NCBI GenBank assembly: GCA_019096065.1
Contig: JAGUCH010000003.1
Coordinates: 1,674,001-1,738,000 of the forward strand
DNA: 64,000 bases
Origin: Paracyclopina nana
Taxonomy: Eukaryota > Arthropoda > Copepoda > Cyclopoida > Cyclopettidae
Direction: 5' to 3'
Both the position numbers and the translations under genes were made by a program. The notes under the pieces are model-generated. The model worked only from the letters and a program-made list of their open reading frames with translations, ran no database searches and was not told the DNA's origin. Position 1 is the first letter of the stretch; the number at the start of each line of letters is the position of its first letter. Shown here in pieces: positions 12,201-24,549 of the stretch.

Positions 12201-15200
12201 TGGAGACATTACTTTGCTGGAAATTCAACGTAGTGTAATATAAAATATAATACCCAAAAATAAACAAAAGATGTATCAATTTACATTTGTGATTGCAGCA
12301 GCTTCTGCTTTTTGCTCCCTAGAAAAATCCACTATTTTTGGACTCCCATCGAGAGTTGGAGAGTGGGAAAAGCTGTTCATTTAGAGAGCCAAAATTAGGG
12401 TCAAACTGGTCCATTGGGACCAGAAATGGAGTGGAACTTTGCCAAAAGTGCAAACTTTTATTGCTCTGTGCGCGCCGTCCTTTTTCTTCTACTTCTTCCC
12501 CGGAAACTTCATTCAAATGCAAATTTTTGTAGCTGTGATCATGACACCACCATGAGAAACTTTCTCTCAGCAGCCCAGGGCAAAGAGGGGGATTTTTTAT
12601 TTCTTGAGCCAATATCTTGCAATTGTGTTAATCATATTTACCGAGATACTATGCAATCATATCCATCGCAGAAAGATATTGATCCCAAGTTCAGCCTGCG
12701 TCAATGGAATGACTCACATCATAATATTGATCCGATGTATCATTGGTAAAATACCAATACACAGCATATCTCAGTCAAATGTATAGATCATCTTTTTGTA
12801 AATTATTCTATGCTTCATACAGCAAGTTTTTAAGGTCGTTTTCTCGACGATGCGATGGAAGCCGCTGTAAAGCAGAAATTGTCGTTTGCATTGACCTTGA
12901 AGCATCCATTTGAGAAAGCCAAATAACAAGTTGGTTTTTTATCACCTCCATCGTAGCCGTAGTGCCTTTTTATGCTTTTGTCAGCAGAAAAACTTGCCTC
13001 TGCTTCCCAGCTGAATTATGGCTAAATATGAAAGCTACACAATTTCATATCTTTGAATCAGCAACGCCAGCCTTTCTTTTAGTAGACGCTTTTTTTAGCT
13101 ATTGAAGTTTTTGCTGAAAATTGCCGCTTAATGAGGCTTACTTGTCTTACCTTCAAATTCTAAGCAGGAGAGCTCACGTGTAGAAGTCAAAGCACTAAAC
13201 ACAAATTATGAAATAACCTCCAGCAAGTTGGCAACGCGACAACAAAGTGAAAAACAAAAAGACTACAGAGCTAGAAGTCGTTTCTTCTTCTTTTCTAGCT
13301 GTGGTATTGATGGAGCTAACATCTGCTTTCTGATTTGCTTCAAAGCTTTCGAAAGCAATTCGTACCAGCTGACAAAGAAACGCGCACGCACCGAGCGCAT
13401 GCGCACTGCAAATGTCAAACTGCAACTTGATAGCTATGCAGCTTCATTTTTGCAACACTATTCTCACACTCCATACCTTGCCGTTATTTTTATTTCCTAT
13501 TTTTAGGCATGATGAACACTTTTGCCAATGCATATCTTTCCATTTTTATCCTTTTTTATGCACTAGATGAAACTAAGGAACGCTAGATGGAGCTAGATAC
13601 GAAAATATTTCAGAATTAGCCATTTTTCCTATGTAGTACCTTCAAAAGTGTTTCAGGCCAAGGAAAAGCTACTCGATTACACGAAAGTTAAGCCTGGCCA
13701 ATGCTGAAGAAAATTGTCTCGTCACGAAAACAAGAAGTTGAAACACAGTGGGGAAAACAGCTTGGAAAAAGAATGCAGATATTTTCGTTCTTGGACCAAG
13801 AGATGTGCGTTATACTAGAAATGGGAAATAGATGATGCAGCCAAATCCTAGCATCATTAATAGAACATTCATGCATTATTTTACAAGATATGACATATGG
13901 GAAAATGGCGCGCGCATCCGGGAACACGGAAACAATTGCGATTTCACAACCGTGGAACATCCGCAAAAGTTAGAGGTCGCGTTTCCTCTCCAGCAAAAGA
14001 AGCCCAATAAATTTGTCAAGCCATGCAAACTATTACGTAACTTATCGAGGAAAACTGAAAATTGGCTGTTATTTTTGTGCTCTACGTCAGCTGTACTTTT
14101 TCGCAATCTGCTGACATTTTGAATAATACAACGATAACCTTCAGTGTATCAAAGCATGAAATCGAGCCCCTTTAAAAATGTTAGCATCCTTCACGCAAGA
14201 AATTAGCTCGCGCATTGATTATTTTGGCAGAAAACGCGCATTTCGTCACACGCAGCAACAAAAAAAAAGCCGCAAATGAGTCCTTTGTTTTTTGTTTTTT
14301 TGGGAAAAAATTGATAATGGTTCTACAGTTAATTGTGCAATGCTGCTCAATGGACCTTGATCAGAGAAATAAGTGAATTAAGCAACACACAAACAAAGAC
14401 GAAGAAAGAAACTGCTTCTCAGGTTTCACTTGATTTACTACTAAAAAAAGCAAGGCCATCGTCACTCTTAGAGCTTTAAAATGAAAAGTTATCAAGATGC
14501 ATGAAAAGCCTTTGGCTGGATCGGAACAAAGCTTAGCCAGTCTCGCAACCTATGGATGCTAGTTAATGGGAAACAAAGCGATTGTGTGAAGATTATTTTA
14601 ATAATGCACCACTCAAAAAAAATTGCTTTGTAGTCAATGATATTTTCAGTTTTGACAAAGGTATCAAAAGCCAATGACCGCGCAGCAAACGAACATTTTT
14701 ACCACAACAAGCCTTGTAGCTAGCTGCTCGCACAGTGGGCATCTGGATCATCAAAAATAACACAAAGGAATTGCATAGTCATAATACATCCCAAGTTGGC
14801 AAGGAAAACAATTTTCTAAATATAAAAGCCTGTATTGAGCAATCATCGCACTTTTCAAATGACTTTTTGATGGCTTCAAATCTATGGCTTTACAACCTCT
14901 CATCTTTGCCCTGGAGGAAAATTGCATCCCATTTCCCATTTGGTGATTTTGAAAAAGGTACTTCTTTGTTGCTTTTCCACCGCAACAGGCAACAAAGAAA
15001 TGTTTCAAGTCACTGTGGGAACGTTAAAAGCATCACAGAAATTAAATGGGAGACCAGTTCTTCCCCTATCTATTTTAAGCCTTAAAAAACTCTTCTGCAA
15101 ATACAGGAAAACTCCATATTGATACTTGAAAACAATGCCCCTTTTTTCCCCTAGCTTCATTGTGCTCCAGTTTTCACTTATATAGTAACTACATGTGGGT

Positions 15201-15690
15201 GCTGCTTAAAGATGGAATCACGAACTAAGCTCACACTTTCTCCATGTGAAGACAAATAAGACACGCCATAATGAGGAAAAGAGACTTTCTTACCTTTTTC
15301 AGCTTTATCCCAAGCTTCAAGCCCAACAACGCCTATAAGGCAAGGTGGTGCAATAATGGAGTAACCCAAGGTTGTAAAACTTCAAACTTCACTTCCTGGT
15401 CACTAGAAGATAATCACTTTCTTGGAAATGGGTCTTTTCCTTCTTGTAGAAGAATTTGCTTATATCTATGCACTTTTAGCTTTCTTAGGCTAGGTTAAAC
15501 TAAGCCAAAAAAGCACTTGCACAAGTCACAATTTATATGGTGAAATTGGCCTTTATCAATTCAAACGACCATTGTCACTGGCTGGCTCGAACTGAAGGCA
15601 TCTCCATAGCAAGTAGGTGGCTGTGGCTGGCGGTCTCAGCAGGCAACAGCTGACTGAGAGTGTCAAGTAGAGGTCTATGGAAGGTTGTAG
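9210..15690. other. Long AT-rich stretch, no supported gene
   Basis: Only short open frames of 60-120 codons occur, on both strands, with no domain, signal peptide or linked splice sites that I trust. It may hold regulatory DNA or untranslated 5' exons of the downstream SLC4 gene. I see no transposon ends or RNA genes in it. Confidence 0.5.
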
Positions 15691-15707
15691 CTTGCCTGCT
15701 GTGGGCT

Positions 15708-15728
15708 CGCGCGCGCACGCGCGCGCGC
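15708..15728. repeat. Alternating CG/CA purine-pyrimidine tract
   Basis: A 21-bp alternating tract, almost pure CG dinucleotide with a single CA step. Such tracts can take up Z-DNA form. It is striking here because the surrounding DNA is AT-rich and CpG-poor. Confidence 0.85.
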
Positions 15729-15907
15729 TTTAGCTCCCATTGGAAGAAGAAGACTTTGAAGAGTATGGAGTAGTAGTAACCTGTGCATGACTGTTTTACT
15801 GTAGGTGCTTTGAAAAGTGGAAAATCGCTCGATATTCACGGTCAGGGCTGCAAATGAAGCCAATGCTGCAACGCGAGAGCCCGCGGGCTGAACAAAGCAT
15901 AAATGGG

Positions 15908-15921
15908 TTGTGACGTCACAA
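15908..15921. promoter_or_regulatory. CRE-type palindrome in a CpG-richer segment
   Basis: TTGTGACGTCACAA is a perfect 14-bp palindrome built on TGACGTCA, the classical CREB/ATF site. It lies 180 bp from the CG tract and about 170 bp before more CpG-rich sequence near 16090-16110, so a distal promoter or enhancer is plausible. No transcript start can be seen. Confidence 0.4.
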
Positions 15922-16109
15922 CACAAATTATGACTTCAAAACCGAAATGTGCAGAATTAGGCCTCGACTGTGACTATGAAACGAGAAACTTTTTTTCTTG
16001 CCTAATCAAATGTTGATTAATGTTGAAAGGATCCGGATGGTTTCGCGCACTAATGACAGAACTAAATTTATAGGAAAGGTGAAAATTGCGCGGAAAAAGA
16101 CGCCGCGCG

Positions 16110-19100
16110 AAAACCACTCAACCTTGCGATTTTGTGAAGACAATATTAATTAGTGCAAGGTGCAATTTAGCAATCAATGCAATGATGATTGATTCTCTTT
16201 TTACAAGCTTCCATGTGTGTTTATTTTTTTCAAAAAACACTTGTTCAGCGACTGGATCAAAAGAACTGCTCTCGTGTTACGCCGATTGAACTTCTCACAT
16301 TTCTGAACATTTGCAAAGACAAAGTTTCTACTGCTAGCTGAAATCTTGTAATTAAAAGTCGAAATGACAGGTTGACGAGGTATGAAAGAGATTTTGGCCA
16401 TTTATGCCTGCGTCACACAAAGACCTTTGTAGTATGCTATTATGATCCTGCAGCAGTGAAACTTTTACCATCCTTCGCCAAAGCCAAAAATCATGATCAC
16501 TCAATTTACGACAACTTTTCAGCATTCACGAACTAGATGTCATGATGACATCAATTACCAAATCTCGCGTAATTGAATGTGGAGTTTTCAAGGAGAGAAA
16601 ATTAAACCATCAATTCTAATCATCTTTTCCACTTTATTTTTAATTGATTGAAAAAGTTTTCCCATTATGCACAATGAATAATAAAAGACTTCTTTCATTG
16701 TTTTTAACAAAGAAAGGCGTTGCTTCAAAAATGGTAGATCAGCCTTTATTTGCGACATCGCCCTTGTTTAGATAAAATAGCCACTTTTAAAAGTTGACCT
16801 TCCCCCTAAAAATTGGCTGAAGTTGACAAAAAATCATCCAAAGAATTAGGAATATTTGCATGCGAAATCAGTCATGGCTTTCAAGAAGAAGAAGAAAAAA
16901 CGATTTATGCAAATTCGCTAATTTTTTGCATTTTCCAAGGGGAAATGAAGTGGCTTCCGATATCATGACAACATCCTCAGCATAATTTTTGACCCGTGTC
17001 ATGAGAATTAAAAATGCAAGGCTATCGCTTAAGGTCATCAGTCTGTTCTCGGCAATTACTTAGGCCTAATTGTTCAACGAGCCATGCAAGAGATTCCTGT
17101 GAGAACTTTTTCTTAAATTACGAATGTAGAGCATAATTTATCAAGTGTATCACTACCAATTTGTCAAAGTACCGTCCAGTTTTGGCCGCCAAAGCCACAT
17201 AAAAAAGCGGATTTATTGGTCGTTTATCACTGATTTACGCATTGAATTATTCATTTCTCAAAAAGGTGTCTTTTCATGCGAAAAATAAGAAAGTGCTGCT
17301 AAAACGGCTTTGCATTGTGTGGTGGTAAAATGCACTTTTTCTCAGTTCCATCATATACCTGAGTAATGCTAAAGGATCGTTAAAAAACTCGAGCTGCATT
17401 TTTATGAGCCGTCATCACCAAATGACATTTAAGCACTTAAAAACGTCGAAGGAATAACAGATAGGATTTGAAATTGCTCGCATCAAAAAGTGAGTTTTTT
17501 TTGTATTCAATGCTAATTTGATCTGTGGAAGATGAGTATTGGATAAAATATTCTATTTATAAAGGCAAATTCGAAATCGAATTTCAAGTGACTACTTTAG
17601 AACGCATTTTGCCTCTAAGCATAGAAACTTTTGCATTATGAGCATAATCATCAGAAATAATTTAGAGGTAAGAAATACAGACAATTCCCATAAAATATTT
17701 TTTTTCCATTTAAGACATTATGGCATATGCCCACTTTTTGTTGAGCAGAATAACCAGCTAAAAGCAAAAGTAACTGGTAGCAACGAAACCAGTTGTTGTT
17801 TTTTTTCTTCACAAAATCGTGCTGACGACAGTCAACCAAGGTACAACTTTAAGTACAACTGTACTAAACGCCATTGGTTGACTGACAGAGCAAGACTGCT
17901 GTTGGAATGATTTTCAAATTGATTATCTAATTATTTCAGTTTTTGAACACCTGAGGAGGGAAAATGCAGGTTAATTGATTTACATACTATAAAAATAGTG
18001 AAGCCAGCTGCAGCCAAAAGTTTTAGCAGCATCACTAAAATAAACAGACCACCTGCAATTTTTACCAACAAAAACTAGGGCGTTTTTCGTCATAAAAGGA
18101 GAAGGTAATTATGTACGAGGACAGCCAAAATAATATAAATAGCATTTTGTACATAACCTTCGCCATCAACTCTTTTCAGCCAGAAATAGCTGATAAAAAA
18201 ACAACAGAGTGATGACAAATTGTTTTCTAATTCCGGAAGCAGCAGCATTTTTCAATCAACAACCTAGTGTAGGCAAAAATATTTCATAAAAGATGGCTGA
18301 GTTGCACAATTACCAGTATCAGTGGATGATGGTAGCCAAAAACCAAAGAATTTTTCAGAAAAACATCTCAAGGCCATTTATACTGTCCTTATGATACTTT
18401 GCTACTTGTGAAGATCTGAGATTTCCGTCAGGCAGGAAATTGAAGATTTCCATCAAAAACACAAGAAGACCAAAGTTATTTCACTATGCTGCAGAATCGG
18501 ACCACAATTTCCCGAAATGTACAAAATGCACCATATATGAAAAAAAGATGGATCCCATTTTGTGCTGACATCTGCGGCCTTGAAATTATTGAGCCCTCTT
18601 GAAATGCAGAGAACTCTTGTAAAAAGGGCACATAAAGTTCTTTGTGTCTTAGCCCCGAAAAAAAGGATTGTGACATTCTTGCCAACAAAATATCCTCTGT
18701 GCTGCAATGAAGTTGGAAAATGTAACCACCAATCCCTTTAGAGCAAACACTGCTTTGATTGCAGCTAACTGATTCAACCCAAGTTCAAGGTCGTTTAAAG
18801 GGTATCAAGCCCATTTCGCTATTGCTTTGAAAAAATCCATCTTCTGCAACAGAAGCAGTGAAAAAAAGCTGCACTTTTCAAGCCTAAGCATGCTTGAGAT
18901 TATTATTTAATAATAATAACTTGTGGACCACTGAATTGGAGCAAAATGTCAATACTAATGATACTTCTTGTGTGATCATTATTTCTTCGAAGACAAGATG
19001 GATAAATGTGGCGCCATCACGCTTTTGAAAGATCCGGAAATGGTGCATATATAACGAAAGATAGAATTGCGTGCGACAAACAAAAGTTAAAGACAACCGC

Positions 19101-21340
19101 ACCACGTGGGTGGATGACCGACAAAGCTCAAACATAATTTTCTCGACTTGCAAATCATATTTTATGCCTCAATGTCAGAAAGTCAGATAATTGTCTAGTA
19201 AGGTGAAATATAGAAATTCGTTAATTCCACAGGAGGAAAAGTAGAGCAAAAAGAGCTTGGAACTTGACAATTGCTATTGAGGAAAATGGTCCAATTTTCG
19301 GACCTAGCTGCCGAATGACTAGACAGTTTTAAATCAAACCGGAAAAGTGAGCCAATTTTCCATCACCAAAATGTGCTCTTATTTTGTGATTTGACATTAT
19401 TTCTAATGATGTCCACATTTATATTGAGAAAAATGCCTTTGGCCCGCACAAATTGCCATTTGAAGTGCCTTAAAATTGTCTGCACAATGACATGACCAGC
19501 TGCCGTGAATTTAACCGACTCTGAAAGGTTTGAAAAAAAAAGACTATACAATGAGCTTTTTTGCGTTGATTTAAGTGGGCCCACATTGGATGTGATCACA
19601 TAATGGCCCAGCAAATCCTTTGTGCCAGAATAAAGAAGCTCATTTTTTTCACGGTATATGTCACACTTTAGCCCCGGACTGAAAAAGTCACCAAATTAAA
19701 ATATGCTAATGCAGTTTTTGAGTGTCTTGAGCAAATAAATCATCTCAAGGATGTTTTTGCACGCTTTTATTCCACGAGCTCGTGATTAATGGTGAACTTG
19801 CCTTTTTTGCACATGCATGCTGATAAGCATCTGTGTCCTCTTTTTTGCGATATCATCCCCCAAAAACCAGAGGGATTACTCAAACAGTTATAAAGAGTGG
19901 CTTGCATATTAACTGGAATATGAACATTTCCTGCAGACAAAAAGGGGATGTTTGCATGCTGGAATATTTCACCTGTGTCCTTAAAAAAAGTCGAAGCTGC
20001 ACATGGGCGTTGGCTGTATTTAAATCATTCTGATTCGCTGTTGGCAGCTGATTATTTGGAAGCTTCTTATTTGGGTTCATATGGGTTTGGGTTGCCTACA
20101 GGGCACACGCCCCATTTGCATTTAGTTACACTGTGGGTATGGAGTTAATCTTGATTCATAATTACATCTTCAACTTCCTAATTAAGTTGAGAGATAATTT
20201 TTGCCAACAAAAGAGGTGATAATAATGTCCTTTTTTTGCCAACATTTTTAATTGTTCATCAGCTAATGAGGAAGTTGTATTGGAAAAAAATCAACCTTTT
20301 TATGGAGCAAAACGGTATTTGTTGCCATTGCTTAGACTCTCAAATTGGTCATAAAGAAGTAAAATAGCATTTATTAGTTGATTTCGACTTCTACATATTT
20401 TTCTTCGGTTCAGTGCACTTTTCAGAATTTCCTTGAGAAAAATAGTTGTTGCCATTTCCTATAAATCATAGAAAATCATGGCTACTTATAGCGCGATATG
20501 TTCACAGTCATCCTTGTTACTTTGGATATTTTTCTAATGAATTCACTAGCTGTGAAAGTATTGCTGAAAACTTCTAATTATGCAAGGTGTAGCCTGCTGT
20601 CATGTTATTAGCATGTGCTAGATAACTTAGAAAAACATAGAAGGGGGAGAAAAGTTTAATGAACTCTCGCGCTGAACTTTTGCAAAGGTTCTTTTCTTCC
20701 ATGATGGCTTCGTGCTTCCTGCATATGACTTTGTTTCATGACTGGCAAAAAATCACTTAGGCAGTAATTAAAGGTTTTGCCATTTTTTAAAATGAGAACA
20801 TTGGATGGCAATTTGAGGTTACCGAGTTGAATTCCTCAGTCACTTCAGCAAATATAGAGAATTTTTGCTTTTCGAAGCAGCATCTTGCCAAGATTTGTAA
20901 GCCTTGAACTTGGTGTGAAATTGTTGGCATTTCCTTCTCCTACTGGATCGTCGTTTAAGAGCATTTTGGCTGGATCTTCTAGATGTGAAAAAACAACGGG
21001 AATCCTGATGATCAATCATCACTCTCCTATTTTCGCCGGATCTTCTGTCACGACGAAAATCCCACCGAGTTCCATTCAATTGCCAAAAATATCCAACTTT
21101 GAATCTTAAAGTAGCAAAGTAAACAAGAAGCGCTCCAAATTGGACATTTATCGAGGGGAATGCAGAAATGATGCATTAGTAACCAAATGTCCCTCCATAT
21201 GCACCAAAATGGGTGACAATATGAGTATGCCTCTTTGTAAAGGTCTTTCCGGATTCAATGACATTCTCAGAGATAAGCTGACATTTTGGGGCATTTGCAT
21301 TAATGGCATCCATTATGTGTGCAAATCATAACTGTATGTG
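16110..21340. other. AT-rich stretch, no supported gene
   Basis: I find no coding exon, RNA gene or clear mobile element. Open frames are short and without family features. Confidence 0.5.
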
Positions 21341-21905
21341 CATCTTTCACCTCATTTTGAATATTTTTCACAATTGAACCATATTAGAGAACTTGAACAG
21401 ATTTTTTAATAATTTTTTGACACTAATTAGGTCCGTAAAAAACGTAATTAAGATTTTATTGATTGATTCCGGAGCTGATTATTTTATGCTTCTTTGGCTT
21501 CCTTATAAAATAAAAAGGCTTTTAGAATTGAATAGTGAAGTGGTTAATTAGTAAGGCAGGAATCTGAAAATCACAATAACTTTGAACATTTTAAATATTT
21601 TTCAGCTCCATTTATATTAAGCTGATTCTCAATTGAACCATATTAGATATTTTGAACAGATTTTTCAACAATTTTTTGACACTTATCAGGTCATCTTTCA
21701 CCTCATTTTGAATATTTTTCACAATTGAACCATATTAGAGAATTTGAACAGATTTTTCAATAATTTTTTGACACTTATCAGGTCCGTAAAAAACGTAATT
21801 AAGATTGATTCCGGAGCTGATTATTCCTTTTAAAATAAAAAGGCTTTTAGAATTGAATAGTGAATTGGTTAATTAGTTAGGCGCCGGAATCTGAAAATCA
21901 CAATT
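21341..21905 (+). repeat. Imperfect tandem duplication, about 351-bp period
   Basis: The block beginning CATCTTTCACCTCATTTTGA at 21341 recurs at 21692, with matching downstream text (CAATTGAACCATATTAGA; TTTTTTGACACT; GGTCCGTAAAAAACGTAATT; GATTCCGGAGCTGATTATT). A partial internal copy lies near 21630-21690. It is non-coding and the copies differ by small indels. Confidence 0.85.
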
Positions 21906-23440
21906 ACTTTTCATTATAATAACAATGAAACTGAACTTCGTGTTGGTGGCGTACTTCCGCTATAAGTTAATAATGAAAGCATAATAACAATATTTTCTGC
22001 ACGAAATTTGCTAATCAGCTAAAAAATAATGTATTTTCAACAATTTCGGCCTCAAAATCAAATAATTATATAACAAGGAGTCTGGCCTCTGAAGGATTGA
22101 GATTGATGCTTCCATTTTAAACTTTTAAGAGCAAATGTATGCTTTTAAAAGCTTTTACACAGAAATAAAGAGTCACATTCGCAGCCAAGCTATAAATCAA
22201 GAAAAAACTGGAAATTAAACGATGCGAACTCATGATCGCATTTCCTGCAGCTTTTGAAAGAATGAGAAAAATAAGCACACAAATCTCAAGGCTGATTGAG
22301 TGGAGAAACAAAGGGATCTTAGCAACAAGAAAGGAATGATTCCTTTGATCTCCACCTTTTACCCACATTTATAGTTATAGTTGTTAGCAAGCTCGAAATA
22401 AACTCTAGTTTGAGAAACTCGTTTACGATCAATCCCTTTCATGCATAAACGTACTTTAAGGCCTTTCTTCACCAAAAGTAGACTGTGTACGTGAAAGCAT
22501 ATGGCGGAATTTATAAATTGTTTTTGCTTAAAGCTGCTTAAAAAACAGACGCGCTTGTTTTTATAATTTTTAAGTACAAAATCATCAATCTGTCATGAAG
22601 ATCTGGAATGTTAGAAAATTGAAGGCAGAGCAATTTAAGTGAGCCTAGCTGAGCACAATTAGGGAATTTTCCCGCAAATCATTTGCATTTTCCTAAAAAA
22701 AAGCCTATAATATCTAAAAATATTTAATCGCAATTCTTCGTACTTTGAGGCAAATCAAGTTCATTAACCTTCATTTTTGACGTGTAAGCATAGCTTTTTT
22801 ATCATTTGTTCAGCAACATATTGCATAGGGTAATGATATCTATTTTGCAATAAATGAACGCCTATCTCTTTGCCGTTTTGCGTAGGCGCTGAAGAAGAAG
22901 TACGCAGAAAAAATCCAGACTGGAACAATTATAAACAGCACAACTTTGGAAACAGTGAGTATAAATACAATCTGTGTAGTACAACATATATATATCTTTT
23001 GTCGACCGGTTTTGATCTTGGCTTAAATTACATTCTTGCCTTGCGAGTGGGTACAAATCCAAAATGACAAAAGTAAAATTATCTTTTGGAACATTCCAGG
23101 GAAAAATCTTTTGAAACTGTATTTCTCAAGATGTTGAGTGAATCTTTGTGAGAGACAACTGGAAATAAAAAATTGTGGATTTTTTTTCCGAAATCAAAAT
23201 AAAGTTGACAGCCTGGATGTGAAGATAAAATAAACGCCTATTCGTCTGTCTACAAAGGAATTTTCCAACCCCTCGTTTTATACAAATGAACAAGTTTGAT
23301 AATTTTTTGCCAAATCAAAAATTGCACACAAAGTCAAAACATGTCATTCTTGATCTCGAAGAGCTCTTATCACAGCTTTAGAATGATTAAGCATAATTAT
23401 TGTGGTAATTGGCCACAACTTTATAAATATTTTAGTGTGT
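21906..23440. other. AT-rich stretch, no supported gene
   Basis: No coding exon, RNA gene or repeat family recognised. Confidence 0.5.
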
Positions 23441-23587
23441 CGTGACGCAATAAGGGGAAAAGGACTGATTTGACCACCAATTAATGTGCGCGTTCTCTCT
23501 ATAGTTGAGCAAGCTCTCTTAGCTCTTCTCAAAGTCGACGTTCAAGTTCACACAGACTGTTGAGGCCTCGATCGAGACACATCCAAG
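23440..23587 (+). other. Possible untranslated 5' exon of the SLC4 gene
   Basis: A locally GC-richer segment ends in a good donor, CATCCAAG|GTAAATT, about 960 bp before the first recognised SLC4 coding exon, whose 5' edge is itself an acceptor (TTGCAG at 24543-24548). That acceptor implies an upstream exon on this strand. The left border is arbitrary and no promoter motif confirms it. Confidence 0.25.
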
Positions 23588-24549
23588 GTAAATTAAGTTT
23601 TCCGAGCCATTTAGCTCAGTGATTTGATTGAAGAAAAAGCTTTTAAAAATACAGCAAACCTGGCACTTTTCACAGTTTTATTTGTCAATATGCAGCAGCA
23701 TGAGTAAAAGCCAATTCTTATTCCTGTATTGAGAAAGAAGTACAAGTGCAAAGTGTCAAGTGGAAAAGCTGCTCACTTAAGATAGCAAGCCCTTTATTAG
23801 GTTACTTTCAAGCATAGCGAGCTCAAGACAGAATATTGTGAACTAAGCGAATTTCATCAATATACAGCTGTTATCTCGTAAAGCCATGGCAACCGCAGAT
23901 ATGTGCAATTAAGGGGGTCATTTCGATCTGTTGTTGACTTAACAGCTCGTGAACTTGAAAGCAAATTGAGAACAAGGACGAAGAAGTCACGTGACACACT
24001 CATTCTAGTGAGATTAACGAGATTTGAAGTGAGTTGACAAATTGAAAGATACAATTTCAAAGCCTGACTTTAAAAAATGCACTCTTTTTTCACCTCATCA
24101 GTCAATGCAGACTTTGCTGACATGGAATATCATATTTCCCATTCAGTGATATTCCAAGAATAATCTCAACTGTGCTCAGTTCTAATTATAAAATAATCTA
24201 CAAAAATTGAGTGACTTTTAATCAAAATTGGCTCTATTTTAAAGCACATCTTTTCAAGTTTCTAATTGGCAATAAAGTCATTCTGAAAGATCACTATTTG
24301 TTTTTGTAGCCTAGCTTCTGCACACATAAACTCTATCACTTGCAGTTAGGGCAAATCAATAAGTCTGCACTGCGAGCGGATTTTCCGCCAAAAATCCTTC
24401 TAATGTATTAAGGCTACAGTAGCGAAAATTGGCAATTTTCCTTGGTGTGCGTTTTGGGTGGTGCCATGGCCCAGTGTGCACTTGTAGAATCACTACATCC
24501 TCAATTACAAATAATAAGTGGCTCAGTAGTCATCTGTGGCAATTGCAGC

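Noticed and set aside
24442-24549. Upstream in-frame extension of SLC4 (MAQCALVESLHPQL...)
   Set aside because: It is open by chance for a short distance and an acceptor site falls at 24547-24548 just before the chosen ATG; it has no family similarity. It is kept only as an alternative start.
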